From the NCBI RefSeq assembly GCF_008711175.1, contig NZ_VWNF01000011.1, positions 1 through 64,000 of the forward strand: a DNA stretch of 64,000 bases, read 5' to 3'. This DNA comes from Nesterenkonia ebinurensis (GTDB lineage: Bacteria; Actinomycetota; Actinomycetes; Actinomycetales; Micrococcaceae). Shown piece by piece: positions 1-9,668 of the stretch. The notes under the pieces are model-generated. The model searched no databases, had not been told where the DNA came from, and was given only the letters and a program-made list of their open reading frames with translations. Positions within the stretch are counted from its first letter, which is position 1, and each line of letters opens with the position of its first letter. Both the position numbers and the translations under genes were made by a program.

Positions 1-136
1 GGCCCCCGGTCATAAAAGACTCCGTGACCAGATGCTCCACCACAAACCGGCGGGCAGCCCGCATCGGCCCCACCGTATGCGAAGACGAAGGACCCACCCC
101 CACACTAAAAAGATCAAAGAGACTGATGGCGCTCAT
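1..136 (-). CDS. sdaA: L-serine ammonia-lyase, N-terminal fragment (cut by window edge)
   Basis: The minus strand reads from an ATG at 136 and stays open to the window edge (about 45 residues). The translation begins [20 protein letters not shown] and continues [11 protein letters not shown], the characteristic start of iron-sulfur L-serine dehydratases, including the [13 protein letters not shown] signature. The enzyme deaminates L-serine to pyruvate and ammonia in the cytoplasm. The start lies 6 bp after the gcvT stop, so it is probably co-transcribed with gcvP-gcvT, and serine made from glycine would be passed on to pyruvate. Most of the gene is outside the window, so integrity and the Fe-S cysteines cannot be judged. 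Confidence 0.87.
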   Translation of the reverse strand, partial: MSAISLFDLFSVGVGPSSSHTVGPMRAARRFVVEHLVTESFMTGG

Positions 137-142
137 GAACCA

Positions 143-1267
143 TCACTGCCCACGCAAATAGAAAGGCGGCTTAACGACTTCGAAGGGGATGGGCCTGCCG
201 CGGACATCCACCTGAAGCTGAGTGCCGGGCTCAGCGTGGGCCACGTCCACATAGCCCAGGGCGATGGCGTGGCCGAGAGTCGGGCTGGGCGCACCGGAGG
301 TCACCGTGCCGATCGGAGTACCGTCGGGAGTTTGGATTTCGTGGCCCGGTCGGGCAGCGCGCTTGCCGGCAGCAGTCAGACCGACCAGGCGCTGGCCAGT
401 GGTCTTGCCCAGCCCCTCAGTCTTGACCTGCTCCAGGGCCGCCCGGCCCACGAAGTCCTCCTTCTTGGAGAAGGCCACCACCGGCAGCCCGGCCTCTTGA
501 GGCTTGCGGTCCACGGTGAGCTCGTTGCCGTAGAGTGGCATGCCAGCCTCTAGGCGCAGCGAGTCGCGGCTGGCCAGACCGCAGGGGGTGATGCCGAATT
601 CGGTCCCGCCCTCCAGCAGGGCTCGCCAGAGCGCGCCGGCCTTGTCATGGGGCAGGTAGAGCTCGAAGCCGTCCTCGCCGGTGTAGCCGGTGCGGGCCAG
701 CAGGATCTCCTGGCCGCCGATGGTCACCGTGGTGTGCGCGTAGTAGCTGAGCCTCTCCACCAGTTCGATCTCATCAGCACGCACCACCGAGGAAATGATC
801 GCCTCACTGGTGGGGCCTTGGACGGCGATCAGGCTGATGCCCTCAGACTCATCCCAGACCTCAACATCAAACCCGGAGGCACGCTCGGTGAGTTCTGCAG
901 CCACGGTTTCCCGGTTGGCGGCATTGGGAATCACCAGGTACTCCTGCTCACCGATCCGGTAGGAGATCAGGTCATCCAGGATGCCACCAGCAGTGTTGAC
1001 AATCAGCGAGTACTTGGCCTTGCCCGGAGCGATCTTCGCCAGATTGCCCACCAGTGCGGTATTCAGGAAGGTGGCGGCATCGGGACCGATCACCCGCACC
1101 TCACCCATATGGGAGAGGTCGAAGATCCCGGCAGCGCTGCGCACCGCCTTATGCTCCTCAAGTTCTGAAGTGTACTTCAGCGGCATCCGCCAGCCGCCGA
1201 AATCGGTGAAGCTGGCGCCCAGCGCCTGATGCTCTGCGGCCAGTGCGGTCTCTTTCAGCTCAGTCAT
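143..1267 (-). CDS. gcvT: Glycine cleavage system T protein (aminomethyltransferase)
   Basis: The 374-residue product matches GcvT in length and sequence: GIFDLSHMGEVRV near the N-terminus, a central folate-binding region, and GYTGEDGFELYLP followed by GLASRDSLRLEAGMPLYGNE. It transfers the methylene group from aminomethylated GcvH to tetrahydrofolate, releasing ammonia. The frame is open further upstream to 1324, but that stretch runs into a palindromic repeat. The ATG at 1267 has an AAGGAG five bases upstream and gives the family N-terminus (MTELKETALAAEHQALGASF). It lies downstream of gcvP on the same strand. No gcvH is present in the window. Confidence 0.96.
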   Translation of the reverse strand: MTELKETALAAEHQALGASFTDFGGWRMPLKYTSELEEHKAVRSAAGIFDLSHMGEVRVIGPDAATFLNTALVGNLAKIAPGKAKYSLIVNTAGGILDDLISYRIGEQEYLVIPNAANRETVAAELTERASGFDVEVWDESEGISLIAVQGPTSEAIISSVVRADEIELVERLSYYAHTTVTIGGQEILLARTGYTGEDGFELYLPHDKAGALWRALLEGGTEFGITPCGLASRDSLRLEAGMPLYGNELTVDRKPQEAGLPVVAFSKKEDFVGRAALEQVKTEGLGKTTGQRLVGLTAAGKRAARPGHEIQTPDGTPIGTVTSGAPSPTLGHAIALGYVDVAHAEPGTQLQVDVRGRPIPFEVVKPPFYLRGQ

Positions 1268-1283
1268 CGTGACTCCTTGCCTC

Positions 1284-1349
1284 GAGTGCGTGATCTGTGC
1301 AGCTTTTCTGTCTCTGAGGGGCACGAATTACTGCACAGATCATGCACTC
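1284..1349. repeat. 66-bp palindromic repeat, copy 1
   Basis: Imperfect palindrome with outer arms GAGTGCGTGATCTGTGCAG and CTGCACAGATCATGCACTC (one mismatch) around a 28-bp centre. It lies in the gcvP-gcvT intergenic region just upstream of the gcvT ribosome-binding site. Four other copies of exactly the same length occur at 13931, 28228, 29459 and 32982. It lacks the T-tract expected of an intrinsic terminator. Confidence 0.9.
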
Positions 1350-1410
1350 GGCAGTTTTGGTGGGGCGGTGGGGTGATGGAGGGGGGTGATCGGGAGTAAT
1401 GGGTGGGTCA

Positions 1411-1462
1411 GGGTCAGTCGATCTCGAACGATTCCGGGGTCAGTCGATCTCAAATGCTTCAG
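1411..1462. repeat. 26-bp tandem duplication covering the gcvP stop codon
   Basis: Positions 1411-1436 and 1437-1462 are two adjacent 26-bp units that agree at most positions; both begin GGGTCAGTCGATCTC. The second unit (higher coordinates) encodes the last residues of GcvP (EAFEID and stop). The first repeats them as a near-identical but untranslated copy (ESFEID and stop) directly after the stop codon. Confidence 0.75.
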
Positions 1463-4448
1463 GAGGAGGACATGAGCACACCAGATTGCGGTCGCCGTGG
1501 GCGCCGTCGATCCGGCTCACCGGCGGGAAGTACTTATCCGGCCCGAACCCGGCCCCGTGCAGACCTGGCGCTGGGAAGGCGGCCTGCTGACGGGTGTAAG
1601 CCCGATCCCAGTCATCGGCAACCAACACCGCAGCTGGGTGCGGAGCGTGCTTCAGAGGGGAGTCGGCGGCGTCGCACTCTCCGTCGATCACCTGCTGGAT
1701 CTCAGCGTGGACGGCGATCATCGCCTCGATGAACCGCTCGATCTCCGCCAGGTCCTCAGACTCAGTCGGCTCCACCATCAGGGTTCCGGCCACCGGGAAG
1801 GCCAGAGTGGGGGCGTGGAAGCCGTAGTCGATCAGCCGCTTGCACACATCCTCGGCGGTGATGCCGCTGGCCTTGGTCAGCTCGCGCAGGTCCAGGATGC
1901 ACTCATGTGCCACCAGCCCAGATTCCCCCGTGTAGAGGGTGGGGTAGTAGTCGCGCAGCCGGTGGGCGATGTAGTTGGCGCTCAGCAGGGCGTGGGCAGT
2001 GGCGCTGGTCAGTCCCTCGGTGCCCATCATGGCCAGGTAGGCCCAGCTGATCGGCAGTACCCCGGCCGATCCGTACGCGGTGGAGGTCACCGAGGCAGGC
2101 GTGTCAGACGACGACGCCCGATTGAGTCGAGCGGAGACCGCAGCTTGCGCCGAGTCTCCCGAGGCGCTTGAGGAGCGCCAGCGAAGCGACGCCGCGGCCG
2201 GACTTCCAGGCAGGAACGGCACCAGGTGCTCGGCCGCTGCTACCGGCCCGACGCCGGGACCGCCGCCGCCGTGCGGAATGCAGAAGGTCTTATGCAGGTT
2301 CAGGTGGCTGACATCGCCGCCGAACTCGCCGGGCTGGGCCAGACCCACCAGGGCGTTGAGGTTAGCGCCGTCGATGTAGACTTGGCCCCCGGCGTCATGG
2401 ATCTTCTTGCAGACCTCGCGGACATCGGCTTCGTAGACCCCGTGGGTGGAGGGGTAGGTGATCATGATCGCGGCGATCCGGTCGGGGTGAGTCTCGATCT
2501 TGGCATCCAGATCGTCCAGATCGATGGTGCCGTCCGCTGCGGTGGCCACCACGGCTACCTGCAGTCCGGCCAGCACCGCGGAAGAGGCGTTGGTGCCGTG
2601 GGCCGAGGCGGGGATCAGGCAGATGTCCCGAGCGGCGTCGTCATTGGCCAGGTGGTACTGGCGGATGGCCAGCAGCCCTGCGTACTCCCCCTGGGATCCG
2701 GCGTTGGGCTGGATGGAGACCCCTGCGTAACCGGTGACCTCAGCCAATCTGGTCTCCAGGTCGACGATCAGGTTCCGCCATCCGGCGGTCTGATGCTCCG
2801 GGGCGTATGGGTGGATGCCGGCGAACTCGGGCCATGAGATGGCTTCCATCTCGGTGGCGGCGTTGAGCTTCATGGTGCAGGAGCCCAGTGGGATCATGGT
2901 GCGGTCCAGGGCCAGGTCGCGGTCGGCGAGCTTGCGCAGGTAGCGCATCATCTGGGTCTCAGAGCGGATGGAGTGGAACACCGGGTGGGTCATGTATTCG
3001 GACTCACGCACCAGCTCATCGGCGAAGGCATAGTCGCCCTCGAACTCCACGCCGTCGTAGAGCTCTTCGGCACCGCTGGGCTTCTCCACCAGGCCGAAGG
3101 CGTAGGCCAGCAGATACATCTCGCGGGTGGTGGTGGTCTCATCGGTGCTGACCCCGATGGTGTCCGGGGCCACCCGACGCAGGTTGATCCCGGCGCCCTC
3201 TGCCTTGGCCAGCACGATCTCAGCGGCCTCGGCATCCGACATGGTCACCTGCACGGTGTCGAAGAAGGAGGTGGCCACCAACTGGTGCCCGGCGCCGCGG
3301 AGCACTTCAGCCAGGGCGCGGGCCTGGGTGTGCACCCGGCGGGCGATCCGGGCCAGGCCCTCAGGGCCGTGGTAGACCCCGTACATGGAGGCGACCACGG
3401 CCAGCAGAGCCTGGGCGGTGCAGATATTGGAGGTGGCCTTCTCACGGCGGATGTGCTGTTCGCGGGTCTGCAGGGCCAGGCGGTAGCTGGGGCGGCCCTC
3501 AGCGTCTTTGGAGACTCCCACCAGGCGGCCGGGTAGCTGGCGCTGGAGCCCGGAGCGCACAGCCATGAATGCGGCATGCGGGCCACCGAAGAACAGTGGT
3601 ACGCCGAAACGCTGGGAACTGCCCACTGCGATATCCGCGCCCTGCTCCCCGGGTGGGGTGATCAGGGTCAGGGCGAGCAGATCGGCGGCCACAGCCACCA
3701 GTGCTCCGCGTTCTTTGGCTTCGGCGATGAGCTCCCGGTGGTCTACGACTGCACCGGAATTGCCCGGCTGCTGAAGGACCACACCACAGATCTCGCCCTC
3801 GGGGAGTCCGGCTGCAGCCAGATCCACGAACTGCAGCTCGATACCCACCGCCTCAGCCCGGCCGGTGATCACTGCGCGGGTCTGCGGGAAGATATCGGCG
3901 TCCACCACCACTGGGGCATCAGTGAGTTTCTTATTGGCTCGGCGCATCAGCAGGATCGCTTCGGCCACCGCGGAGGCCTCGTCGAGCAGGGAGGCGTTGG
4001 CCAGACCTAAGCCGGTGAGATCAGCCACCATGGTCTGGAAGTTCAGCAGAGCTTCCAGCCGACCCTGGCTGATCTCGGGCTGGTAGGGGGTGTAGGCGGT
4101 GTACCAGGCCGGGTTCTCCAGCACATTGCGCAGGATCACACTGGGGGTGTGGGTGCCGTAGAAACCCTGGCCGATCATCTGGGTCTTGACCTGATTCTGG
4201 TCCGCGTAGCGGCGCAGCGCCTCCATGGTCTCGGACTCGCTCAGTGCGGAGGGAAGGTTCAGCGGCTCGGACTGACGGATACCAGCCGGTACCGCGGCCT
4301 CCACCAGGGCCTCCAGGGAGTCATATCCCAGCGCCTCGAGCATGGTCTGGGAGGTCTCCGCGGTGGGGCCCATATGCCGGGCAGAGAAGCCGCCGGGAAT
4401 AGAATAATAGTCTGCAGCAGCGGCGCTGGAGGTTCCAGAGAGAGTCAT
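1440..4448 (-). CDS. gcvP: Glycine dehydrogenase (decarboxylating), P protein
   Basis: At 1002 residues this is slightly long for the single-chain P protein (about 950). It uses pyridoxal phosphate to decarboxylate glycine and load the aminomethyl group onto GcvH. Family landmarks include ARHMGP near the start, GSCTMKLN in the middle, the PLP-lysine segment [17 protein letters not shown] near residue 717, and the C-terminal [13 protein letters not shown]. Between LVPFLPGSP and [15 protein letters not shown] (about residues 745-785) there is a Ser/Ala/Arg-rich stretch of about 35 residues not expected in the family; it corresponds to the repeat element at 2108-2197. The gene follows a tandem glycine riboswitch whose end lies about 35 bp before the ATG. 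The frame is intact, so the insertion is tolerated or recent. Confidence 0.96.
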   Translation of the reverse strand: MTLSGTSSAAAADYYSIPGGFSARHMGPTAETSQTMLEALGYDSLEALVEAAVPAGIRQSEPLNLPSALSESETMEALRRYADQNQVKTQMIGQGFYGTHTPSVILRNVLENPAWYTAYTPYQPEISQGRLEALLNFQTMVADLTGLGLANASLLDEASAVAEAILLMRRANKKLTDAPVVVDADIFPQTRAVITGRAEAVGIELQFVDLAAAGLPEGEICGVVLQQPGNSGAVVDHRELIAEAKERGALVAVAADLLALTLITPPGEQGADIAVGSSQRFGVPLFFGGPHAAFMAVRSGLQRQLPGRLVGVSKDAEGRPSYRLALQTREQHIRREKATSNICTAQALLAVVASMYGVYHGPEGLARIARRVHTQARALAEVLRGAGHQLVATSFFDTVQVTMSDAEAAEIVLAKAEGAGINLRRVAPDTIGVSTDETTTTREMYLLAYAFGLVEKPSGAEELYDGVEFEGDYAFADELVRESEYMTHPVFHSIRSETQMMRYLRKLADRDLALDRTMIPLGSCTMKLNAATEMEAISWPEFAGIHPYAPEHQTAGWRNLIVDLETRLAEVTGYAGVSIQPNAGSQGEYAGLLAIRQYHLANDDAARDICLIPASAHGTNASSAVLAGLQVAVVATAADGTIDLDDLDAKIETHPDRIAAIMITYPSTHGVYEADVREVCKKIHDAGGQVYIDGANLNALVGLAQPGEFGGDVSHLNLHKTFCIPHGGGGPGVGPVAAAEHLVPFLPGSPAAASLRWRSSSASGDSAQAAVSARLNRASSSDTPASVTSTAYGSAGVLPISWAYLAMMGTEGLTSATAHALLSANYIAHRLRDYYPTLYTGESGLVAHECILDLRELTKASGITAEDVCKRLIDYGFHAPTLAFPVAGTLMVEPTESEDLAEIERFIEAMIAVHAEIQQVIDGECDAADSPLKHAPHPAAVLVADDWDRAYTRQQAAFPAPGLHGAGFGPDKYFPPVSRIDGAHGDRNLVCSCPPPEAFEID
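2108..2197. repeat. In-frame intragenic repeat element (copy in gcvP)
   Basis: On the plus strand this begins ACGACGACGCCCGATTGAG and ends with a block starting GGCGCTTGAGGAG and finishing GACGCCGCG. The element in the glycosyltransferase at 53127-53296 has the same start and the same end; the 34-bp end block matches at 29 of 34 positions. GGCGCT-TGAGG-AGCGCC is a small perfect hairpin inside it. The element is 90 bp, a multiple of three, and adds about 30 residues to GcvP without breaking the frame. It is read on the opposite strand from the glycosyltransferase copy. Confidence 0.75.
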
Positions 4449-4484
4449 AGGTCCACCTTACGGGCAGGGATGCTGAATGGTCAG

Positions 4485-4694
4485 TGCCCCTTACTCTGTA
4501 GCTGACCTGAGAGATTCACCGGAAGTCTCTTCCGGTTTGCACCTTGGGTGAGAGGAGGTCTGCCCTGCCTCTGCTTTCCAGAGTCGCCACCCTGCTGCGG
4601 TCCATCAGTGTGACCTGGCCTGAGAGATTCGGAGGGGTCTCCTTGCTCCTTCGGCGCCGGCTGCCTTGGGGGCTCTGCCGGACTCTCCCGCACC
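4485..4694 (-). ncRNA. Tandem glycine riboswitch
   Basis: The minus strand upstream of gcvP carries two consecutive glycine-aptamer cores. The first starts GCGGGAGAGTCCGGC and includes GCCGAAGGAGCAAGG and GAATCTCTCAGGCC. The second has ACTCTGG, CACCCAAGGTGCAAACC and GAATCTCTCAGGTC. Twin aptamers joined by a short linker are typical of gcv operons, where glycine binding usually turns expression on. About 35 bp separate the second aptamer from the gcvP start, so control of translation initiation or of a very short expression platform is possible. The boundaries given are approximate. Confidence 0.92.
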
Positions 4695-4745
4695 AGGGAC
4701 GTGGCCTATATTCAATTGTCACCATCATCCCACAAATACGCCTGG

Positions 4746-4774
4746 AGGCCGGACCCTATGACAGGATCCGGCCT
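4746..4774. terminator. Hairpin between the pnp and gcv transcription units
   Basis: AGGCCGGA (4746-4753) and TCCGGCCT (4767-4774) form an 8-bp perfect stem. It lies downstream of the pnp stop and just upstream of the riboswitch, so it probably ends pnp transcripts. The T-tract is weak, so the mechanism is uncertain. Confidence 0.45.
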
Positions 4775-4850
4775 CGGCACTGCTCGTTCCAGCGGCGCGC
4801 CTGTCGCGCTGGCCTCTCGGCCGGCTTACACCGGCCATCACGCCCAAAGT

Positions 4851-4866
4851 AGGAGCTGAAGCTCCT
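4851..4866 (-). terminator. Short hairpin downstream of pnp
   Basis: AGGAGCT-GA-AGCTCCT forms a 7-bp stem 17 bp after the pnp stop codon; on the minus strand it is followed by ACTTTGG. It could be an intrinsic terminator or a 3' protecting structure. Confidence 0.45.
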
Positions 4867-4882
4867 CATACAGTGGAAATGA

Positions 4883-7147
4883 TCACACGTCCACGGGCTC
4901 GTTGACCTGATTGACGCTCTGCTTGTCGTTGCCGCTATCAGCATCCTCGTCCACCACCGGCACCAGGGACAGCTTGCCGCGGTCGTCGATCTTGTTGATC
5001 TCCACCTGCAGCTTCTGGCCCACGCCGAGCACGTCTTCGACGTCGTTGACCCGCTTACCCTCGTTGAGCTTGCGCAGCTCGGAGATGTGCAGCAGGCCGT
5101 CCTTGCCGGGGGTCAGGCTGATGAAGGCTCCGAAGCTGGTCAGCTTCACCACAGTGCCCAGGTAGCGCTCACCCACCTCAGGAACCTGCGGGTTGGCGAT
5201 CGCGTTGATCGCGGCCCGAGCAGCCTCGGCGGACTCACCGTCGGTGGCGCCGATCAGTACAGTGCCGTCGTCCTCGATGGAGATGTCAGCTCCGGTGTCC
5301 TCCTGGATCTGGTTGATCATCTTGCCCTTGGGACCGATGACCTCGCCGATCTTGTCCACAGGGATGGACACCGAAATGATCCGCGGTGCGGTAGCGGCCA
5401 TCTCGTCAGGGGTGTCGATGGCCGCGTTGAGCACGCCCAGGATGTGCAGCCGGGCCTCACGAGCCTGCTTCAGCGCTGCAGACAGCACGGAGGCCGGGAT
5501 ACCGTCCAGCTTGGTGTCCAGTTGGATGGCGGTGACGAACTCAGAGGTTCCGGCGACCTTGAAGTCCATATCGCCGAAAGCGTCCTCAGCGCCCAGGATG
5601 TCAGTCAGGGCGGCATAGCGGGTCTCGCCGTCCACCTCGTCGGAGACCAGACCCATGGCGATGCCTGCCACCGGGGCGCGCAGCGGCACACCGGCGTTGA
5701 GCAGGCTCAAGCTGGAGGCGCAGACCGAGCCCATGGAGGTGGACCCGTTGGAGCCCAGTGCCTCGGAGACCTGCCGGATGGCGTAGGGGAACTCCTCGCG
5801 GCTGGGCAGCACGGGCACCAGCGCCCGCTCGGCCAGTGCGCCGTGGCCGATCTCGCGGCGCTTGGGCGAACCCACCCGACCGGTCTCACCGGTGGAGTAG
5901 GGCGGGAAGTTGTAGTTGTGCATGTACCGCTTGGTGGTCTCCGGGGAGAGGCTGTCGATGGTCTGCTCCATCTTCAGCATGTTCAGTGTGGTGACACCCA
6001 TGATCTGGGTCTCACCGCGCTCGAAGATTGCCGAGCCGTGCACCCGGGGCAACACCTCGACCTCTGCGGTCAGCTGGCGGATATCAGCCAGGCCGCGGCC
6101 GTCGATGCGAACCTGGTCGCGCAGGATCCGCTGGCGGATGACCTGCTTGGTCACTGAGCTCAGCGCTTTGCCGATCTCGGACTCGCGGCCTTCGAACTCC
6201 TTACCCTCACCGGCGAGTTCCTCGACCAGCTGGGCCTTCAGCTCAGAGTCAGCGGACTCACGCTGCTGCTTATCGGCGATTTGGTAGATGTTGGCCAGCT
6301 TCTCCTCGGCCTTTGCCTTCACCGCCTGGAAGACGTCGTCTTCGTAGTCAGTGAAGATCGGTACTTCGATAGGCTCCTTGGCCGCGCGTGCGGCCAGGTC
6401 GGCCTGGGCCTGGCAGAGCACCTTGATGAATGGCTTGGCGGCCTCCAGACCCTCAGCCACTATCTCCTCAGTGGGGGCGGTCTTGCCCTGGTCCTTGATG
6501 AACTTCCAGGAGTCGTCGGTAGCCTCAGCCTCGACCATCATCACCGCGATGTCGTCGCCGACGATCCGGCCGGCCACCACCATGTCGAACACTGCGGTCT
6601 GCAGCTGGGAGTGCTTGGGGAAGGCCACCCACTGGGCGGAGCCGCCGTCGTCGATCAGCGCCACGCGCACACCGCCGATGGGTCCGGAGAAAGGCAGCCC
6701 GGAGAGCTGGGTGGACATGGAGGCACCGTTGATGGCCACCACGTCGTAGAGGTCGTCCGGGTTGATGGACAGGATGGTCTCCACCACCTGAACCTCGTTG
6801 CGGATGCCCTTCTTGAAGGCAGGGCGCAGCGGGCGGTCAATCAGCCGGCAGGCCAGGATCGCATCGGTGGTGGGGCGGCCCTCGCGGCGAAAGAAGCTGC
6901 CGGGGATGCGGCCGGCGGCGTACATCCGCTCCTCCACGTCCACGGTCAGCGGGAAGAAGTCGAAGCCCTCCCGCGGGGACTTGCCCACGGTGGTGGCCGA
7001 GAGGATAGTGGTCTCCTCGTCCAGGGTGATCAGTGCTGACCCGGCGGCCTGCTTTGCCAGCCGGCCGGTCTCGAATCGGATGGTGGATGTGCCGTACTTG
7101 CCGTTGTCGATCACGGCTTCGGCGTAGTGAACCTCAGGTCCCTGCAT
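4883..7147 (-). CDS. pnp: Polyribonucleotide nucleotidyltransferase (PNPase)
   Basis: The 754-residue product is a phosphorolytic 3'-5' exoribonuclease of RNA decay. Two RNase PH domains (about residues 10-150 and 320-460), a KH domain ([20 protein letters not shown]) and a C-terminal S1 domain starting about residue 660 ([20 protein letters not shown]) are all present. The frame is open upstream to 7264. The ATG at 7147 gives the actinobacterial N-terminus [16 protein letters not shown] and has AAAGGA about 11 bases upstream. It follows rpsO in the conserved rpsO-pnp order. A 350-bp spacer containing strong hairpins suggests pnp can be uncoupled from rpsO, as in other bacteria. Confidence 0.97.
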   Translation of the reverse strand: MQGPEVHYAEAVIDNGKYGTSTIRFETGRLAKQAAGSALITLDEETTILSATTVGKSPREGFDFFPLTVDVEERMYAAGRIPGSFFRREGRPTTDAILACRLIDRPLRPAFKKGIRNEVQVVETILSINPDDLYDVVAINGASMSTQLSGLPFSGPIGGVRVALIDDGGSAQWVAFPKHSQLQTAVFDMVVAGRIVGDDIAVMMVEAEATDDSWKFIKDQGKTAPTEEIVAEGLEAAKPFIKVLCQAQADLAARAAKEPIEVPIFTDYEDDVFQAVKAKAEEKLANIYQIADKQQRESADSELKAQLVEELAGEGKEFEGRESEIGKALSSVTKQVIRQRILRDQVRIDGRGLADIRQLTAEVEVLPRVHGSAIFERGETQIMGVTTLNMLKMEQTIDSLSPETTKRYMHNYNFPPYSTGETGRVGSPKRREIGHGALAERALVPVLPSREEFPYAIRQVSEALGSNGSTSMGSVCASSLSLLNAGVPLRAPVAGIAMGLVSDEVDGETRYAALTDILGAEDAFGDMDFKVAGTSEFVTAIQLDTKLDGIPASVLSAALKQAREARLHILGVLNAAIDTPDEMAATAPRIISVSIPVDKIGEVIGPKGKMINQIQEDTGADISIEDDGTVLIGATDGESAEAARAAINAIANPQVPEVGERYLGTVVKLTSFGAFISLTPGKDGLLHISELRKLNEGKRVNDVEDVLGVGQKLQVEINKIDDRGKLSLVPVVDEDADSGNDKQSVNQVNEPVDV

Positions 7148-7345
7148 GGGGAGGGGTTTCCTTTCATAGTGTGACTTGCATTGCACAGCGCAACACAGCC
7201 CACGAACCTGGAAACGAATGCGAGGCGGTCTTCGATCGAAGCCCACGGGCGCGGAGGTCTTCACGCACTCCCGTAAGCCACTACCGAGGACCTGACCTTG
7301 CTGATCGGTCGGCCCCTGGCTGTGTCAGCTGCTACTAGTGTGACA

Positions 7346-7384
7346 CACAAATGGGACGTCCCCTAAGGGGCCGCCCCATTTGTG
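7346..7384. terminator. Long near-perfect hairpin between rpsO and pnp
   Basis: CACAAATGGG (7346-7355) pairs with CCCATTTGTG (7375-7384), with a further CCCC/GGGG pairing inside. It may attenuate readthrough from rpsO into pnp or be an RNase III cleavage site of the kind known in the E. coli rpsO-pnp spacer; the latter is by analogy only. A second small hairpin, GGCCGCG-TTGC-CGCGGCC, lies at 7459-7476, directly after rpsO. The rest of the 7148-7500 spacer shows no gene. Confidence 0.6.
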
Positions 7385-7500
7385 GCGCTTATGGCGTGCC
7401 TGACTGCACACGCGCCAGTGCTGGTCCTGTCGGTGCGCACAGGTCGCGCACGCCTATCGGCCGCGTTGCCGCGGCCTTCACGCCTAAAGGGCGATGGGCC

Positions 7501-7767
7501 TCAGCGAATGCCGAGGCGCTTCTTCAGCTCACGGAAACGCTCGATGTCCTTGCGCTCCAGGTACTTGAGAAGACGACGGCGCCGACCCACCAGGATCATC
7601 AAACCACGGCGGGTGTGGTGATCCTGCTTGTGCTCCTTGAGGTGCTCAGTCAGGTCGCTGATCCGGCGGGACAGCACCGCAATCTGCACCTCGGGGGAAC
7701 CGGTGTCGCCCTCATGGGTGGCGTACTCTTCGATGATCTGCTGCTTGACAGCGGGATCCAAAGCCAT
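7501..7767 (-). CDS. rpsO: 30S ribosomal protein S15
   Basis: The 88-residue product has the S15 hallmarks [34 protein letters not shown] and [12 protein letters not shown]15 binds 16S rRNA early in 30S assembly. The ATG at 7767 is preceded by TAGGAG at 8-base spacing; the longer open frame to 7806 has no family support. It precedes pnp. In many actinobacteria it directly follows ribF; here a 3-kb block (methyltransferase, NTF2-like, LysR) separates them. Confidence 0.97.
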   Translation of the reverse strand: MALDPAVKQQIIEEYATHEGDTGSPEVQIAVLSRRISDLTEHLKEHKQDHHTRRGLMILVGRRRRLLKYLERKDIERFRELKKRLGIR

Positions 7768-7842
7768 GGAAATGCTCCTAGATGTTGTGCCGCGTTCAAA
7801 AAACACGTGCCAGCCACCGCGGACTGCAGCATGGCAACCCGT

Positions 7843-8805
7843 CTACTTTACCCCAACGCCCGGCTCGGCGCCACGCTGAACGGAACGGCCAGTCTTGGCG
7901 CGAGCTGAGCACGCGGCATCGGCGAGCGCCCTGAGCATCTGCACTGCCGGGCGATGGTCACTACGACGAGTGCACAGCTCGATCCGGCAGGGCTCTGCGT
8001 CCACCAGGGGGACGAACACCACACCGGCGTTGCTGGCCCGCTGTCCGACCGACTCGCCGGTGATGAGCACATGCCCCGAGCCTGAATCCGCAGCGGTGCG
8101 CACACTGGCAACCGCTTCGTGGATTGTTGATACTGCTGGACCGTAACGCACCGCCTGCCCGGAAGGACGCGGATCGATGACCCACCAGCGCGTCCACTCA
8201 GCCGGGGCGGTTGCGGAAGTCACCACCTCAAGCTCGTCGATCTCATCCAAGGTCAAGGACTCCCGCTGCGCCAGGGCCGAATGCTGAGCCAGAACCGCTA
8301 CACGCGGCTCAACCGTCACCACGCGAGTGTCCAGCAGGCGAGTATCAACTCCCGAATGCGGTGGGCGAGCGAAGGAGACATCCACAGCACCGTCAACCAG
8401 AGCAGCCACCTGGTCTTCCCAATGCAATTGACGGTACTCAGCCCGGACATCGGGGTTCTCGCTGTGGAAGCGGTCGAGCAGTCGGCTTTCGGCCTGCGAG
8501 TAGCCATCGATGAAACCGATGGTCAGCAACCCGGCGCCAACGCCGCGAGCGGCCTCCACCGCAGCCCGGGAGGCTTCCAGAGCACGCACTGCCTGGTGCA
8601 TGAAACGCTGCCCAGCCGGTGTGGCGACCACGGGGTGGCGCGTCCGGTTCACCAGCCGGACTCCAAGGTCCCTCTCCAGTCGGTTGATCGACTGGGTCAT
8701 GGCAGAAGGGGTGACGTGGAGGCGTTGAGCGGCGCGGCCAAAATGACCCTCTTCGAGAAGCACTTCCAGTGCGCGCACCTGAGAGAGATTGAGTTCAGCA
8801 GTCAC
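7843..8805 (-). CDS. LysR-family transcriptional regulator
   Basis: The product has an N-terminal winged helix-turn-helix (GHFGRAAQRLHVTPSAMTQSINRLERDLGVRL, about residues 20-55) followed by a LysR substrate-binding domain (about 85-295). I chose the GTG at 8805 because GAGAGG lies five bases upstream; it gives 320 residues. An ATG at 8832 or 8874 would add 9 or 23 residues but lacks a ribosome-binding site. It is transcribed away from the NTF2-like gene at 9012 with about 205 bp between them, the usual layout of a LysR regulator and its target. The effector is unknown. Confidence 0.88.
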   Translation of the reverse strand: MTAELNLSQVRALEVLLEEGHFGRAAQRLHVTPSAMTQSINRLERDLGVRLVNRTRHPVVATPAGQRFMHQAVRALEASRAAVEAARGVGAGLLTIGFIDGYSQAESRLLDRFHSENPDVRAEYRQLHWEDQVAALVDGAVDVSFARPPHSGVDTRLLDTRVVTVEPRVAVLAQHSALAQRESLTLDEIDELEVVTSATAPAEWTRWWVIDPRPSGQAVRYGPAVSTIHEAVASVRTAADSGSGHVLITGESVGQRASNAGVVFVPLVDAEPCRIELCTRRSDHRPAVQMLRALADAACSARAKTGRSVQRGAEPGVGVK

Positions 8806-9011
8806 AGCTACCTCTCGGGCAGAAGTACGCATTAAGCAAGGACTAAATGCGGCCACGATTTTGTCAATATACATCCTAAGTGTTCCATGTCACATTATCA
8901 GTGGGTGGCCGGAACCTACAGAACACCAGCCGGCATCGCCCAATGCACGATTGTTCAGCTCAACACCCCTCCCGCCCAGCCGGGAGGCACGCTCACCCAA
9001 GGAGCACCACC
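8806..9011. promoter_or_regulatory. Divergent control region between the LysR and NTF2-like genes
   Basis: This 206-bp stretch is visibly richer in A+T than its surroundings around 8855-8905 (for example GTCAATATACATCC and GTCACATTATCAG), as expected for divergent promoters. I could not assign a specific LysR box. A strong ribosome-binding site (AAGGAG) ends the region before 9012. Confidence 0.45.
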
Positions 9012-9668
9012 ATGACCACCGCTGTACCCACCCATGACTCCACTCAACCCCAGACCACTTACGAACGGGAGTTCATCAACATGATGGACGACGTCGACCA
9101 GCTGATTGATCAGACGGAGAATCCGCTGCACCGGAAGATCTTGATCAACTACCGCCGGCATGGCCTCCTGGAGGTTGCCGGACGCTACGAGGAACTGCTG
9201 GCCCCCGAGATGACCGTCGAGCACCCCCATTACCGGATTTTCGAGAGCGGCGAGGCGGTGATCCTCGATGGCATGAAGGCGGTGCAGGACTTCTACCGAT
9301 CCCTGGCGGAGATCGACATGCTGGTGATGTGGACCGGCAAACAGAACATGGCCGTAGGAGACTTTGGCTTCGCCGGAGAGGCCGAGTTCAGTCAGTTCGT
9401 CCCCGCCGCGATGCTGGGCGACAACGTGTTCGGCAACGTAGGACAGGCCTCAACGGACTCACCACACAGTGATCGCTGGTTTCTGGTGCGACGGACGTTG
9501 GCATTCTTCTGGCCCTACGATGAGACCGGGCGTATGATCGGCGAGCATGTTTACGAAGACTCCGCTTCGAAAGTGGTGACCGAAGTCGACGCCTCAGAGG
9601 TGATCACCGGACAGCGAGCTGCGGAACTGCTCAACCCCATCATCGATAAGTATCCGCTGCCGAAGTGA
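9012..9668 (+). CDS. NTF2/SnoaL-like protein of unknown substrate
   Basis: The 218-residue product looks like a member of the NTF2-like fold superfamily: an N-terminal helical segment (LIDQTENPLHRKILINYRRH), then EELLAPEMTVEHPHYRI and a C-terminal sheet ending in WPYDETGRMIGEHVYED. It has no signal peptide or membrane segment, so it is cytoplasmic. The ATG at 9012 is preceded by AAGGAG at 7-base spacing; the frame is open upstream but lacks a better start. It is divergent from a LysR regulator, which probably controls it. Members of this fold include small-molecule isomerases, dehydratases and hydrolases; nothing here identifies the reaction. Confidence 0.72.
   Translation: MTTAVPTHDSTQPQTTYEREFINMMDDVDQLIDQTENPLHRKILINYRRHGLLEVAGRYEELLAPEMTVEHPHYRIFESGEAVILDGMKAVQDFYRSLAEIDMLVMWTGKQNMAVGDFGFAGEAEFSQFVPAAMLGDNVFGNVGQASTDSPHSDRWFLVRRTLAFFWPYDETGRMIGEHVYEDSASKVVTEVDASEVITGQRAAELLNPIIDKYPLPK

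Noticed and set aside
5087-6157. A 356-residue open frame on the plus strand opposite pnp
   Set aside because: It is the antisense of a well-supported pnp; composition is His/Gly/Gln/Leu-rich as expected for a GC-rich shadow frame.
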